This document shows, in pieces, positions 27,038 to 37,738 of a stretch of 64,000 nt of DNA. The stretch is from Enoplosus armatus (lineage: Eukaryota; Chordata; Actinopteri; Centrarchiformes; Enoplosidae), in assembly GCF_043641665.1 (NCBI RefSeq), contig NC_092198.1, forward strand, positions 9,933,001-9,997,000, in the 5' to 3' direction. The position numbers and the translations under genes are program-made. The stretch's first letter is position 1. Every line of letters starts with the position of its first letter. The notes under the pieces were generated by a model, which was not told the DNA's origin, did no database searches, and saw only the letters and a list, made by a program, of their open reading frames with translations.

Positions 27038-30000
27038 CTGTCGGACACACCAAGAATTGAATGTACAACATGATGACTTAAAAAGTATAATAGTTTGTTT
27101 TTCAAAGTGCTTTGGGCTGCAGCATGGCACCTACAGAACACGCAAACATATAGCCCTTAAATAATACCCACCATCTGAATAATGGTGAGGTATTTCTTCC
27201 ACCAGAGGTACTTCTGCATCTGAGGTCCCAAAGCTGCCAGGCCATAGTAACCATACATGAGGACGTGGATGGAAGAGTTGATGGTTGCACCAAAAAATGC
27301 TGTGGAAAGATTAAAGGGTTGAATTTGCGTCAGATGTGATGGTGGTCGTGTTATTTATAAATGGCTAGAGAGCAACTGAATGTGCCCCGTGAGTCAGAAG
27401 TGAGAAGCACAAAGACAAGATCAATCGGATGAATCTGGATATCGTAGAAATGAAGATCCCGCTACTCACATTGTCCACCGGGGACCCATTTGATGCCAAT
27501 CCACCAGAGGATGAACATGGTGCAGTGGTGGTAGACGTGGAGGAAGCTGACCTGGTTGAACTTCTTCCTCAGGATGAAAAAGACGGTGTCCAGGAATTCC
27601 ACGCCTTTGGAGATGTAGTACCACCAGAGAGCAGATGCTATCTAAAGACATAAAATAGGGTGGAGTGAATTACACACACATCCACTCACTAATACCACTG
27701 TATGAGATAGCATCTATGATAGATAACAGCTGAAGACTGTGAATACACTGTGCATGCCACTCATTGCAGTCACTAGTTATTCAACCCTTAAAAGCATCTC
27801 TACCTGATTCCAGTCATGTAGGACAGTCGAGAGAAGTATTACTAATAATAGCTACTGCAGAGAGTAGCTTTTATGATTATATTTGTGAACAAGGTGTACA
27901 GAAAAGAACAAAATAAGAACACAAAAACTAAATCTTCATGTTTTGGCAAGCAGGTAAAAAAATCAATAAAAAGTAATGAATCAAGCTTAGAACTTACAAT
28001 TAAGTCATATCATATTGTAGCATGGAGCATCATAGTATACTGAACCACTGGAGGGCATAACAAATACTCAGGTATCATATTTGTATGATATCATATATAT
28101 CATATTTCATGTTAAGAGACTTGGAAACCAAATATATTGCAGATGTATTCACTATTATACGCCCCACTGTCACAAATCACTCTGTGTTGTGTCCTTCTAT
28201 TTAACTCTTCATTCCTCCCAGCCTGATGTAGATAGTACACATGGTTGCTCTCTAAGCCACGGCCGGTGTGGCATCAGGCCATCGTGAAAGAGCGAGGCCC
28301 GAAGGTGGAAATGGGGGGTGGGGGGGTGGAGTGTTAGGGTGGTGAGACCAATTACTCCCGCCTATATGAGTGCAGGCCACACCCTCTTTGTCCTGAAATC
28401 ACTGGAGATAAAAACTTTTATCTCTCAATCCTCTCTCTGTTTCTTTCTTCCGTTAACCCGTGGCAAAATTAAATTCAATGATATACGGAAATAGCTCCTT
28501 AACTGTTAACGTTAGCTCCTTGACGTTAACAGCAGGATTACAGCATTCTTACACTTGGTAGGCCTGGAAAACCCCACTGCTTTATATGGGATTAGCAAAA
28601 ATTAAAACTTTCATTTGTCAAAGTAACTCTGTTTTTCAAAGATAAGTTTGGTGCTTGCGTACAGAGGTGTGTGAAGCTATGCACTGGCATGGGATGTCAG
28701 TAGATTTGTTACGTGATGTGTGTGTGTTGGAGGGAGCTTACCCTGACTTCATTGACATCATTGGAGTAGTTGACAGGTTGACAGAGGTAGCTGTACCCGG
28801 CTGCTCTAGAGCCTAGTAGGAGCTGATGGGAAGAAAGAGGAAGTCAGACAGAGGCTAAGAGGAAAATGGCTGATATTTCCTAACTTTTGGATTTGGAGAA
28901 AGCAACAAGTCATCCACTTTTTCTAAAAGGGAGGTGGCAAACACTAAAGGATGCTCGAAACACTGACATCAGAACAAGATTAAACTAAAACTTTAAGTAA
29001 AATAGCCAGTTTTGCCAACAAGTTTTGAGCCGCCTGAGAGGAGGCCCATACACTAGACTTACTGTTTAACCATTTAAATGGCATATTAAAGTGAGTAATT
29101 GTCTTGTGTGCAGTATCACTGGAGGAGATGTTTTTAAGGGCAGCTGGAGTTAAAATATAGTGTGTGAGGGTACATTTTTCTAACCTATTAGACCTACAGA
29201 GTCTATAAACACAGTACTCTGTGATTTTATGTCTGGTAATGCTTTTGAGATCTTATTTTGTTTACATTTATGTGTAAAATGTCTCTGCTTTTAATATTAA
29301 AATTTGAGTGTAAAGCCAAGATTGACAGTCACATAGTGTTTGCTCTGTATAGCCTGAGGGAAAGCCATTTGGTAACACTGGTATTGGGAGCTCATTAGGA
29401 TCTTATTGTGTAGTTACCACATCATCCCTTTATCATCCTGACAAAAAAACACAATTTGTCTGTGTTACCAGTCATGTGCAACACATTAAGTAGTCTATGT
29501 GCCCATCCGAGCCCTTACCTCTTTGGCGATGTAGAAATTGAGGACCACCATGCTGAAGTTGTAGACTATGAGGGTCTTCCTGAGTGTATAGGGCTGGCGG
29601 TCCTGCATGTATCTAGGCCCCGCCCACAGGAAGAGCAGGTACAGGCAGCTGATGGCCAGAGTGGGGCGGGGAGATGACATCATCGGCCAGTTCTCCACCC
29701 TCTTGTCTGGAGGAAAAAGTTTGTTTCAATGGTGGGAAAATGGGAAGTATAAAGGCAACAACAGAGTGACCCTCTCCCACAACCTTTATCAACCACTTGA
29801 CACTAGTCCAGTGCTTTTATAACAAAACTTTTAGCAGCTTTTGTTACTTTTGACATTATTCTTATGGATAATGATTACAATTTACTTACCAGCCTTATTG
29901 TAAAGATACAGGGGCAGTGCACAAGACATAAGCCAACAGGTTTTTAACTAAGTCCCCCAGTTTGACCATATTATCTAAATTACTTATTTGGAGGTAAAAA

Positions 30001-30305
30001 CAAACTGAATGTTAAAATGATCGCACAAACTACCTGTGCTGTCATCTGCTAGACTTTGCTGTGTAGTTATGCTCTCACACCATTTTCCAATGCAATAAAT
30101 AATCCTAACGCACATACAATAGCAAGCACGTTGACTTTTGTTGACACTTCCAGAAAGATAACATGGTCAAATTGGTCACTTGTTTAAAATCTTTAGATTT
30201 AGAAACAAATTATTGTAGGTAAAAAAAAAACCTCTTACCTGCTATAGTAAGGCCCCATTTGTAAAATTCTACAGTGTCATTCACAAAATGTGTTACAACC
30301 TCCAT
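26756..30305 (-). CDS. elovl4b: Elovl4b, very-long-chain fatty acid elongase, 305 aa
   Basis: ELOVL-family 3-keto-acyl-CoA synthase of the ER membrane. It catalyses the malonyl-CoA condensation step that lengthens fatty acyl chains; ELOVL4 members act on very long saturated and polyunsaturated chains in retina, brain and skin. Six coding exons join in frame. Visible marks are the N-glycosylation site NDT (9-11), the catalytic histidine box HVYHH (147-151), [13 protein letters not shown] before it, and several membrane helices. The C-terminus ends RAKRE, fitting the RXKXX ER-retrieval signal. Length equals the usual fish Elovl4 (about 303-320). The b paralogue is chosen from [37 protein letters not shown] and [10 protein letters not shown]; Elovl4a differs at these places. 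Nothing is broken. A non-coding leader exon lies near 32262-32400. Confidence 0.97.
27172..27299 (-). CDS. elovl4b: elovl4b coding exon 5
   Basis: 128 bp, entered in phase 1 (T|CA gives Ser), donor CAGATG|GTGGGT. It encodes [20 protein letters not shown] and [14 protein letters not shown]. Confidence 0.97.
27470..27641 (-). CDS. elovl4b: elovl4b coding exon 4, catalytic histidine box
   Basis: 172 bp, acceptor GTCTTTAG|ATAGCA, donor GACAAT|GTGAGT. The HVYHH codons occupy 27525-27539. It also encodes [16 protein letters not shown], the conserved substrate-channel region. Confidence 0.98.
28742..28822 (-). CDS. elovl4b: elovl4b coding exon 3 (27 codons)
   Basis: 81 bp, phase 0, acceptor CCCATCAG|CTCCTA, donor GTCAGG|GTAAGC. 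It reads [20 protein letters not shown] then NDVNEVR. Too short to stand out as an open frame. Confidence 0.97.
29519..29706 (-). CDS. elovl4b: elovl4b coding exon 2
   Basis: 188 bp, acceptor CCTCCAG|ACAAGA completing Asp, donor AAAGAG|GTAAGG. It encodes [19 protein letters not shown] and the first membrane helices. Confidence 0.97.
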
Positions 30306-30324
30306 GGCTCTGGTCTCGATTATA
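30239..30324 (-). CDS. elovl4b: elovl4b first coding exon
   Basis: Acceptor CCTGCCACAG at 30325, 19 bases of leader, ATG at 30305, donor ATAGCAG|GTAAGA. It encodes [20 protein letters not shown] and IA plus one base. The acceptor's pyrimidine tract is a CT microsatellite. Confidence 0.95.
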
Positions 30325-30334
30325 CTGTGGCAGG

Positions 30335-30336
<2 letters not shown>

Positions 30337-30394
<58 letters not shown>
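30337..30394. repeat. GA microsatellite, 29 units, acting as a splice pyrimidine tract
   Basis: Perfect GA repeat on the + strand, so (TC)29 in the elovl4b pre-mRNA. It ends about 10 bases before the acceptor AG of intron 1. Confidence 0.95.
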
Positions 30395-30398
<4 letters not shown>

Positions 30399-32261
30399 CA
30401 AGAGAGTCCAAGTCAGTGAGAGCCACACAAATTAAATTACAGGCCATAAGTATCCTATCAGTGTAACTAGTAGCATGAGGAGCTACTCTACGTAATCATT
30501 TTGTGCCCTCAGTACGTGTCACTCAGGCTTTATTGGCATGACATTTGACATGTTGCCAAACCATTGTGAAAGGCAATGTTAAGGAATGAGATTAACAAAA
30601 ATGTGACAAACAATATTAGTTAATAGAATTAAATAGATAAATTAAATTCAATAATATATAAGTAATCTAAGTAATCAAGTTAGCATTGGTATAATCTCTG
30701 CCATGATTCACTTGTAAATGTGCACATATTTATCAGGCCAGTGACGTCCGGACTGAACCAAGAGATTCAGCATCCTATGAGTTCTTACCAGATACTGTAA
30801 TAATAATAATAATAATAGACAGGCATTTGTATTATGTTGTGTCATATTATATGCTACAGCATGGAATTATTCAGCTTTTCCATAACACACATCCTAAAAG
30901 ACCACATTAGGCCTCTCTTCACTTTTCGCCCTTATTTGAAATGATATGGTAACATTATCTTTCACAAGAAGCTAATGCACTTTCCATTGATTCTTATGAT
31001 TGCTGGCCAGTCACAACAGTTTGAGATAATTGTAGGAAATAGGAGGGAGGATACTGGGTAATTCCCTAAGAATAGATAGAAAGATAATTCCTCTATTAAA
31101 CTCCTTTAACTTACTAACGAGACAAATATGGCTTCTGAAAGGTAGTCAAAGTAAAAGTTAGTAACAATGACACATAGAAGATCAAGTGAGAGATGTGCAC
31201 CTCATTGACTTTAATTAAGCAGCATTACATAACAAACGGTTCTTATCCACCTGAGAGCTGAGGGCATGTGTCTCTATATTAATCTATAATTAATCCCGAT
31301 GCGTCAGATCAGCTGCCCTTTAAATAATGCATTGCTCTGTGTATACGGTGACTACAACTGTCCACTGAGTGTTGACTGAAAGGGAAGTGCTGAGTATTTA
31401 GAGCAATACTGCACATGGGTGTGAGCACTACATAATCTGCAGTATGGACCATTTTTGCAGGACTTCATATAGGCCTAATGACATTCCCACCCAGGGGTGA
31501 GTTTAGTTGCAGTGGGCCGCGCAGGGAAATGAGATAGAGAGGGTTAACAGGGTTTGTGCGCACACAAAAAGACAGGGGCGCATGTGTCAGCAGGTTTCGC
31601 TCCGACCGCTCAAGAGGCTTAAATTCAATTGATCTACGGGCTTAGATGTAGGCCTAAGTACAAATGCCCAACGACCCACAAGCCTGTTTGATGGTTATCT
31701 GCCTACATGTGTGGTGGCACACTAAAAAAAAGAAGAAAAACCTAGATCATGATTAAAATGGAGAATTAAAACTTGCACACTATTAGTATAACTTATAATA
31801 ATTTTGCAATGATAATACAACATTAAAAATACCTCACAGATAGCCCAGTTTAATTTTAAAACACGTCTAGCACTCCCACAGCCAATACAGTTATTTACAC
31901 TTGTTTTATGGATTTTAGGTTAATTCAAATGTGCGTTTTTGCCCAGGCTTAACAGGTGGGTGGGTGAAATGTGCTGTGAGCGAATGCAGACGAGAATAAG
32001 ATTAGCAAGGCTATATTACCAAACTATAAAAATGCCATGAAAGGTGTCTCCACCGACCCACGTAGAAGTAATTGATACGTCGTGGACAAAGGGCTGGGCT
32101 CTTTTCCACAAGGCGCTTTAATTAAGCCCTAAAATAAGACTAAAAACTGGGAGTTAGCCGGTTTGAAGGTAAATGCCGGAAAAACGTTTAACATGTTCAA
32201 AACCAAATAGCGACAACACAGCACACACACACACAACGCCTAAAACGATGCAGTTACTTAC

Positions 32262-32400
32262 GTCCTCGATATTTAAGAGCGTGTAATGACATCCGGTGCA
32301 ATGTGATGCCCAACTCCTTTCAGTTAACGTTGCTGCTTCGCTCGTCTTCTCCCTCTTCTTCTGCCGTTACCGCAAATCAGTTTCTACACCGCTCCGGTTA
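32262..32400 (-). promoter_or_regulatory. elovl4b leader exon and promoter
   Basis: The donor GAGGAC|GTAAGT at 32262 ends a non-coding exon. Its 5' edge is approximate. Upstream, at 32554-32563, is TGCGCATGCG, a good NRF-1-type element. The region is richer in CpG than its surroundings. Confidence 0.6.
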
Positions 32401-32583
32401 CACTTCGACATTAAACAGCAATTTGGCAAGAAACTAGACAAGGCAAGTGAAAATCTATGACTAAGATAGGCCAATTATGCATTCAGTCCGCGCCGGCCGC
32501 TCAGCCGCATCATCTTCTTGCAATCTCCCAGACACCGAGAAGCCAGATGGCACTGCGCATGCGGGAATTCCCTATCGTGTCTA

Positions 32584-32594
32584 GTGTGTGTGTT

Positions 32595-32654
<60 letters not shown>
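32584..32654. repeat. GT microsatellite in the elovl4b upstream region
   Basis: About 70 bases of nearly pure GT with two TTTG interruptions, roughly 200 bases upstream of the probable start of transcription. Confidence 0.95.
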
Positions 32655-32656
<2 letters not shown>

Positions 32657-32871
32657 GCGGCAGCCATTGGCAGCTCATGGCCGTGGGATTTTTTTTGACA
32701 AAGACAACTTTCTTCTGTTCATCCTCTGTATTTACTACGAGCCTACTAATTGACCAACAAACTGACTTAAATAAATGAATAAATAATAAATACATTTTAC
32801 TTTTGTGGCGAGTGACGTAGCCCACTATGGGCTTTTTGAGTGTGGATACAAAGCCAAGCATATGTTTCCAC

Positions 32872-33420
32872 CAGGGGTGGAAGAAGTATTAAGATTATTT
32901 ACTTAAGTAAAAGTACTAATACCACACTGTAAAAATATTCCACGTCCTGCTTTCAAAACCTTACTAAAGTAAAAGTATGCAAGCAAAATGTAGCCTACTT
33001 AAAGTAGGCCTATCAAAAGTAGTCATTTGCAGTAAACTGGTCCCTGTCAGTATTATACTATCATATATGATGTTTCTGGATTAATATTACTGGTGCATTA
33101 ATGTGTATGTTGCATTGTATTACTGTATCTGTTATTTAACTACTTTATATACTGTTGGACAGTTTAATCTGCAGCAGAGCATCATATTCTATAACATTAT
33201 ATGTTTCCAGCTTTGTCCAAATCCAAGGGGGTTTTCAAATAGTTTATTCAATTTAAGAAGTAGGGGAATTTTCTCAACCCATTCAAAATCACCACATTTG
33301 GAGATAGAAGTATAACCTTGCATAAAATAGAAATACTCAAGTAAAGTAGGCTACAAGTACCTTGAATATGTACATAAGTGCAGTACTTGAGTAAATGTAC
33401 TTAGTTACATTCCACCACTG
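32872..33420. mobile_element. hAT-type MITE with 8-bp target duplication
   Basis: The 549-bp element starts CAGGGGTGGAAG and ends ACATTCCACCACTG. It is flanked on both sides by the 8-base duplication GTTTCCAC (32864-32871 and 33421-33428). The inverted termini and 8-bp duplication fit hAT. The interior has AAGTAAAAGTA repeats and no transposase, so it is non-autonomous. Exact duplications suggest fairly recent insertion. Confidence 0.85.
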
Positions 33421-33950
33421 GTTTCCACATCCTAAAAACGACTGTCTACATCCATCTAATTTAAGTGTCTGCTGATAACATGTTGTCCCATCCCACTAGA
33501 TGGTGCTGTCAAGCTTTCATCTTCTGTCCACCTGCTTTTCTCACATTACAGGCTCTCGTGCCCCGAAACAGCTTCAGGAGAGATGAGGTTTCTTTTAGGG
33601 AAGCCAGACTTACTCTGTTACATTAAGTCAACAATGAAGTTCCTATTTTTTCTGCTGTTGTATTCTACCCAAACATGGCACATTGTTAGTCAATCAGTTC
33701 ATATTGCAATGTGTCACTGACAGAGTTTCTTATGTTATTTGTCATAAACTGTACAGTCACCATACAAACACTACGTCACAAGCGTCTGAGTGAAATTTAG
33801 CTGTGACTCCATTTTTCTGTCATTTTACTGTGTCATTCATGGATTTGTTCTTACTTTGATTTTCCATTAGCAAGGGTGACAGATTCAGCTAAAGTGTGCT
33901 AACCTGGTCCAAAGACCAAAGAGCTGCTTGTATCCAAAACAGTAAAGGAG

Positions 33951-33974
33951 TGTGTGTGTGTGTGTGTGTGTGTG
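33951..33974. repeat. GT microsatellite
   Basis: Twelve perfect GT units. Confidence 0.9.
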
Positions 33975-35062
33975 GAGGAAATAACACTATGTGCGGGTGA
34001 TTCAGAAGAATACATGTTTGTCATTTGCCATAAATCTGACGCATAAATCTATCTACTGACTCCTGCTGAGGACCAAAGCACGTGTGCGTGTGTGCCTGAA
34101 CCAAATCACATAAATATAATGTTTCAAAATAAAGTAAGAAAAACATAGGTATATTTCAGAGTATATGAGGGTGTGGACATCATAACATAGACACTTCCTT
34201 TCCTCTTGGGTGCAGTGTGGTTAAACGCTGTTTGACATATTGCAAATGAAAGATAGCATATGCACATTTATGGTTTAGCTGTGAATTCACTGCCTATATA
34301 TCAACACATTAAAGAGCAACAAATAAATCTATACTCAGCACATTGGGATTTGCTGTATCCCTGATAAATCTATGACCTTAATCTAGAAAGAGTGACAGTT
34401 ACCATCCGCTTGATTTGGCATAAATGATAATATATGTAAATTCAATGATGAATTCTGTATGCACACTACAAAGCATGCACTTGAAAAGTTGTTTCTCCTG
34501 GCTCAATTCATTCCACATTTGCTTGATGGTTCAGTTCGTGACTGCAATTGCAGTGTAATTATGGTACTTGCAGTTATTTGCTCAGGCAACACAAAACCTC
34601 TCATTTATAAAATTGACAATCTTGAGCATCCTCCTCATTCTTGCCTAAGGAAGAGGAAAAGGAGAAGAAGATTTGGTATTCAGGCTGTCTTGTAGATGCA
34701 GTGTTTGTTTGTAGGTTAGTATCTTTATGCTGCCTTTATGCTCATTGCCTGCAGGCCGCACAAGTGTAAATACTGTAGAAGCTATGTCCACATCTGCAGC
34801 TTAAACTGCTGCTGCTAGTATCGTTTTCCCCATCCTTTAGGTGGTGCAGGTCGGCACGTGTAGAACTGGTCTGACAATGACCGAACAGATCCCCCATGAG
34901 GAGAATTTGCTGCCTGCTTAACGTGAATGTGTGAGTTTGTGAGTGTGATACAACTTTCTTTTAATGAGGTGTTTTACATCTGAAAAAAAAAGAGATTACT
35001 TACTCCAATGTTTTTTGTCAGACTCACCTGCCTGCCTGCACACCATTGGTCTTACCTCCATT

Positions 35063-35064
<2 letters not shown>

Positions 35065-35106
<42 letters not shown>
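35065..35106. repeat. AC microsatellite
   Basis: Twenty-one perfect AC units. Confidence 0.95.
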
Positions 35107-35108
<2 letters not shown>

Positions 35109-36299
35109 TCACATCTGTGTGGTCCTTGTAACAAGTTGGTTTGGCGTGTTCAGAGTGTGGTAAATGCAGAACGTGAAGGAGGCACGTTGGCGGTTCTATA
35201 ATCAGAAATGTCATGACTACTGGTCTGTAGTTCCACCAACCACATCAGGACAACCTGGAAGGTTGGGTTGGCTGCAGATTGTGGGCTGAATAAATACACT
35301 TAATATTAGAACAGCCCTGAATAGTTCACTAACAGCTCTTGGCTGTGCTACAGTAAGGCAGAGTCTCTGTGTAGAGTGGTATGGCTCATATGACATCTGG
35401 AGAGCGAGTCCCATTGAGTTGTGGTTGTTCAGATCTACATAAAGAATCAATTTAAGATTAATGTGCTCATAATGTAACTGCAAAGTAAAGATATGGTTAT
35501 ACAATATTACTGCCTTAGTCATATGCTGTGTTGTACAAGTGAAATACTTACATTTCCTCTGAGTTCAAATATAATCATGAAAAATGACATTTGAGATTTA
35601 GTGGCGTTTTGTGGTTAAATATAACAGAAAATGTGGGGATAAGCTTGAAAAAGCTCTCTGAAATCAGATATTCAAGTTGGCGAAACTAAAAAAAGAAGAA
35701 GACATCTAGGACATCGTGTGCAAGGTTTCAGAGTGAGAGGAGAGTCAAGAAGACAAAGTATTTGACCACATCCATGTGCAATAGAAAGAGCACCAAACAA
35801 CAAGGAGCCACACATGCATTCTTTAAATGTGTGTGTGATGTATGACATGAAAGAAAATATTGGCATCATTAAAAACGAGTGTATTTTTTGTATTATGATT
35901 CCATGTAAAATTTGTGAAGGTTAATAAGGGCTTCATGAGTTATATTGTCATAGGGAAGCATGTTTTATTACCACAGAGCTTTGATTCTCATGTTGGAAAG
36001 TACCAGTAACATTTAGAGACATTATAAAATGGTGGTTGCAACAAAGCAGTCTAATGCTCCTTCTGCCTGTTTGACCTGTATCTGAATATGCTCTTATATA
36101 GTCGAATTTCAGGGTCATGTGTTGGTGACTGAGCTTCCTGTTTTCACCCTTCCTATTTTCTTCCTCTGACTTCTTTCTTTTTTTTTCTTTTTCATTCTTC
36201 GTCTTGTTTGCTCTTTCTTTCACTTCACTCTCGGCCTTTATATTGTGTTTTCACGACTTGTAAAGTTAGCGTCTGTTAATCTTGCACACTTTATCACTC

Positions 36300-37380
36300 T
36301 TTATGGTCTTCATATTTCATTTTCAGCATCTGGCAGTGCCATTTTCAAAAAGGGTAAACATTTCACGATTTCCAACCCGGCAAATGCCATAGCAATAGCC
36401 ATCTCTTTTTAGCCGCCAAAGCATCCATGAGAGATATATTAGCTTATGATTTATGCTGGAACACACTATGCATAAACCGCCAAAATCTCTGTAAGGGAAA
36501 TTTCCTTCTGTAGGGCATATTCACAGCCAACCACCTGGGACGAACCATTTTCCACATACCTCTGGAGCAGTGCACTGCTGTAAAAAAAAAAAAAAAAAAA
36601 AGCCTTTTGGGAAATACTACTTTCCCCAAAACATTCTCCTGGTGAGGGGGTAATTTCTTTCACACGGGCTGTAGCTGGGATAGCTGAGAGGTCAGAATCT
36701 TGCAACATGAAGTATCTGTTTCCACATGCAGAAACACTCAAAGCACGTACATCAACACGTTATTGCCATTACCACTGGCAGAGATTTGGGACGATTCTTG
36801 ATGATGAGCACAGATAGGGATAACTCAGTCAAGATGTATTCTCTAGTCCTGCCTCTGTTTCAGCACGTGCGGCCAGGAAATTACAGTCTTAAGGAGATTT
36901 GATTTGGAGTGTGTATATATATACAGTATATACTTACTTTTCTTAATGGTTTCTCTGTGTGTATATGTACAGTAGGTGAGAATGCATGTGAACCCATATT
37001 TGAAATGCTATAGCTAATGCACATGCATCCGAAGACAGGACTAAATCATCGCATTTTACTATAAATTGGTATTTTTGTTTCAGGTTAGACACAGTGGTTT
37101 ATATCATTCTCGTTTGCAGAAAAGTGCAACAATTTCCCATAAACGGCTGAATTCATGCTCCTTTAATTAGTGCTCCCGCCCTAACTATAGTTTCTCCAAT
37201 TGCATCTAATTGCTGTGAGTCGTTTTCTTTCACAGCTCTTGTTTAATCTGGATCAAGTCCGTTCCATTAGAGCCTTTTCATATGGTTTTAATTTGAAAGG
37301 CATATGCATCAGGCAGAGATTTAACTGGCTTCATTCAGTAGCTAATCCCTCCCCGTCTATAGTGGCTCACTAGATGTGGC
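36300..37380. promoter_or_regulatory. Candidate conserved non-coding element cluster
   Basis: Unique, non-repetitive, A/T-rich DNA dense in homeodomain-type and octamer-like words: TTTAATTAG near 37162, CCAATTGCATCTAATTG near 37196-37212, and GCATATGCATC near 37300. Interrupted by a 20-base A run at 36582-36601. This is a judgement from composition only. Confidence 0.3.
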
Positions 37381-37645
37381 ATTAGGTCACAGCTTGTGCC
37401 ATTTTGAGGATAACTGGGCTTTTTTTTACTGCTTCCCATAAAAACAGGATTTGAGCTGCACACACATATATATGTACTCTACATGTGCACACACACAGTG
37501 TCTTGTCCTCATTTGGCCTCTGTGTAAGGGGAACCCCTCCCCTGCTGTAGTGTGTGGCCAGATGCCACATGCAGAAAGTACCTCAACACAGGGCCAATGA
37601 TGGAGCACCAATTTTCCTGTTATACTGTTACTGTTATACCTTTAG

Positions 37646-37646
37646 T

Positions 37647-37682
<36 letters not shown>

Positions 37683-37738
37683 AGGTTCTTTTGTTCTTTC
37701 TTTTTCTTTCTTTTTCTTTCTTTTTCTTTCTTTCTTTA
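37646..37738. repeat. TTTC / TTTTTC microsatellite
   Basis: Nine perfect TTTC units (37646-37682), a short break, then a compound TTTC/TTTTTC tract to about 37738. Confidence 0.9.

Noticed and set aside
30210..30428. Protein with a long Leu-Ser repeat
   Set aside because: Translation of the GA/CT microsatellite in an intron; not coding.
32457..32861. Open frames with Cys-Val or Thr-His repeats
   Set aside because: Translations of the GT microsatellite.
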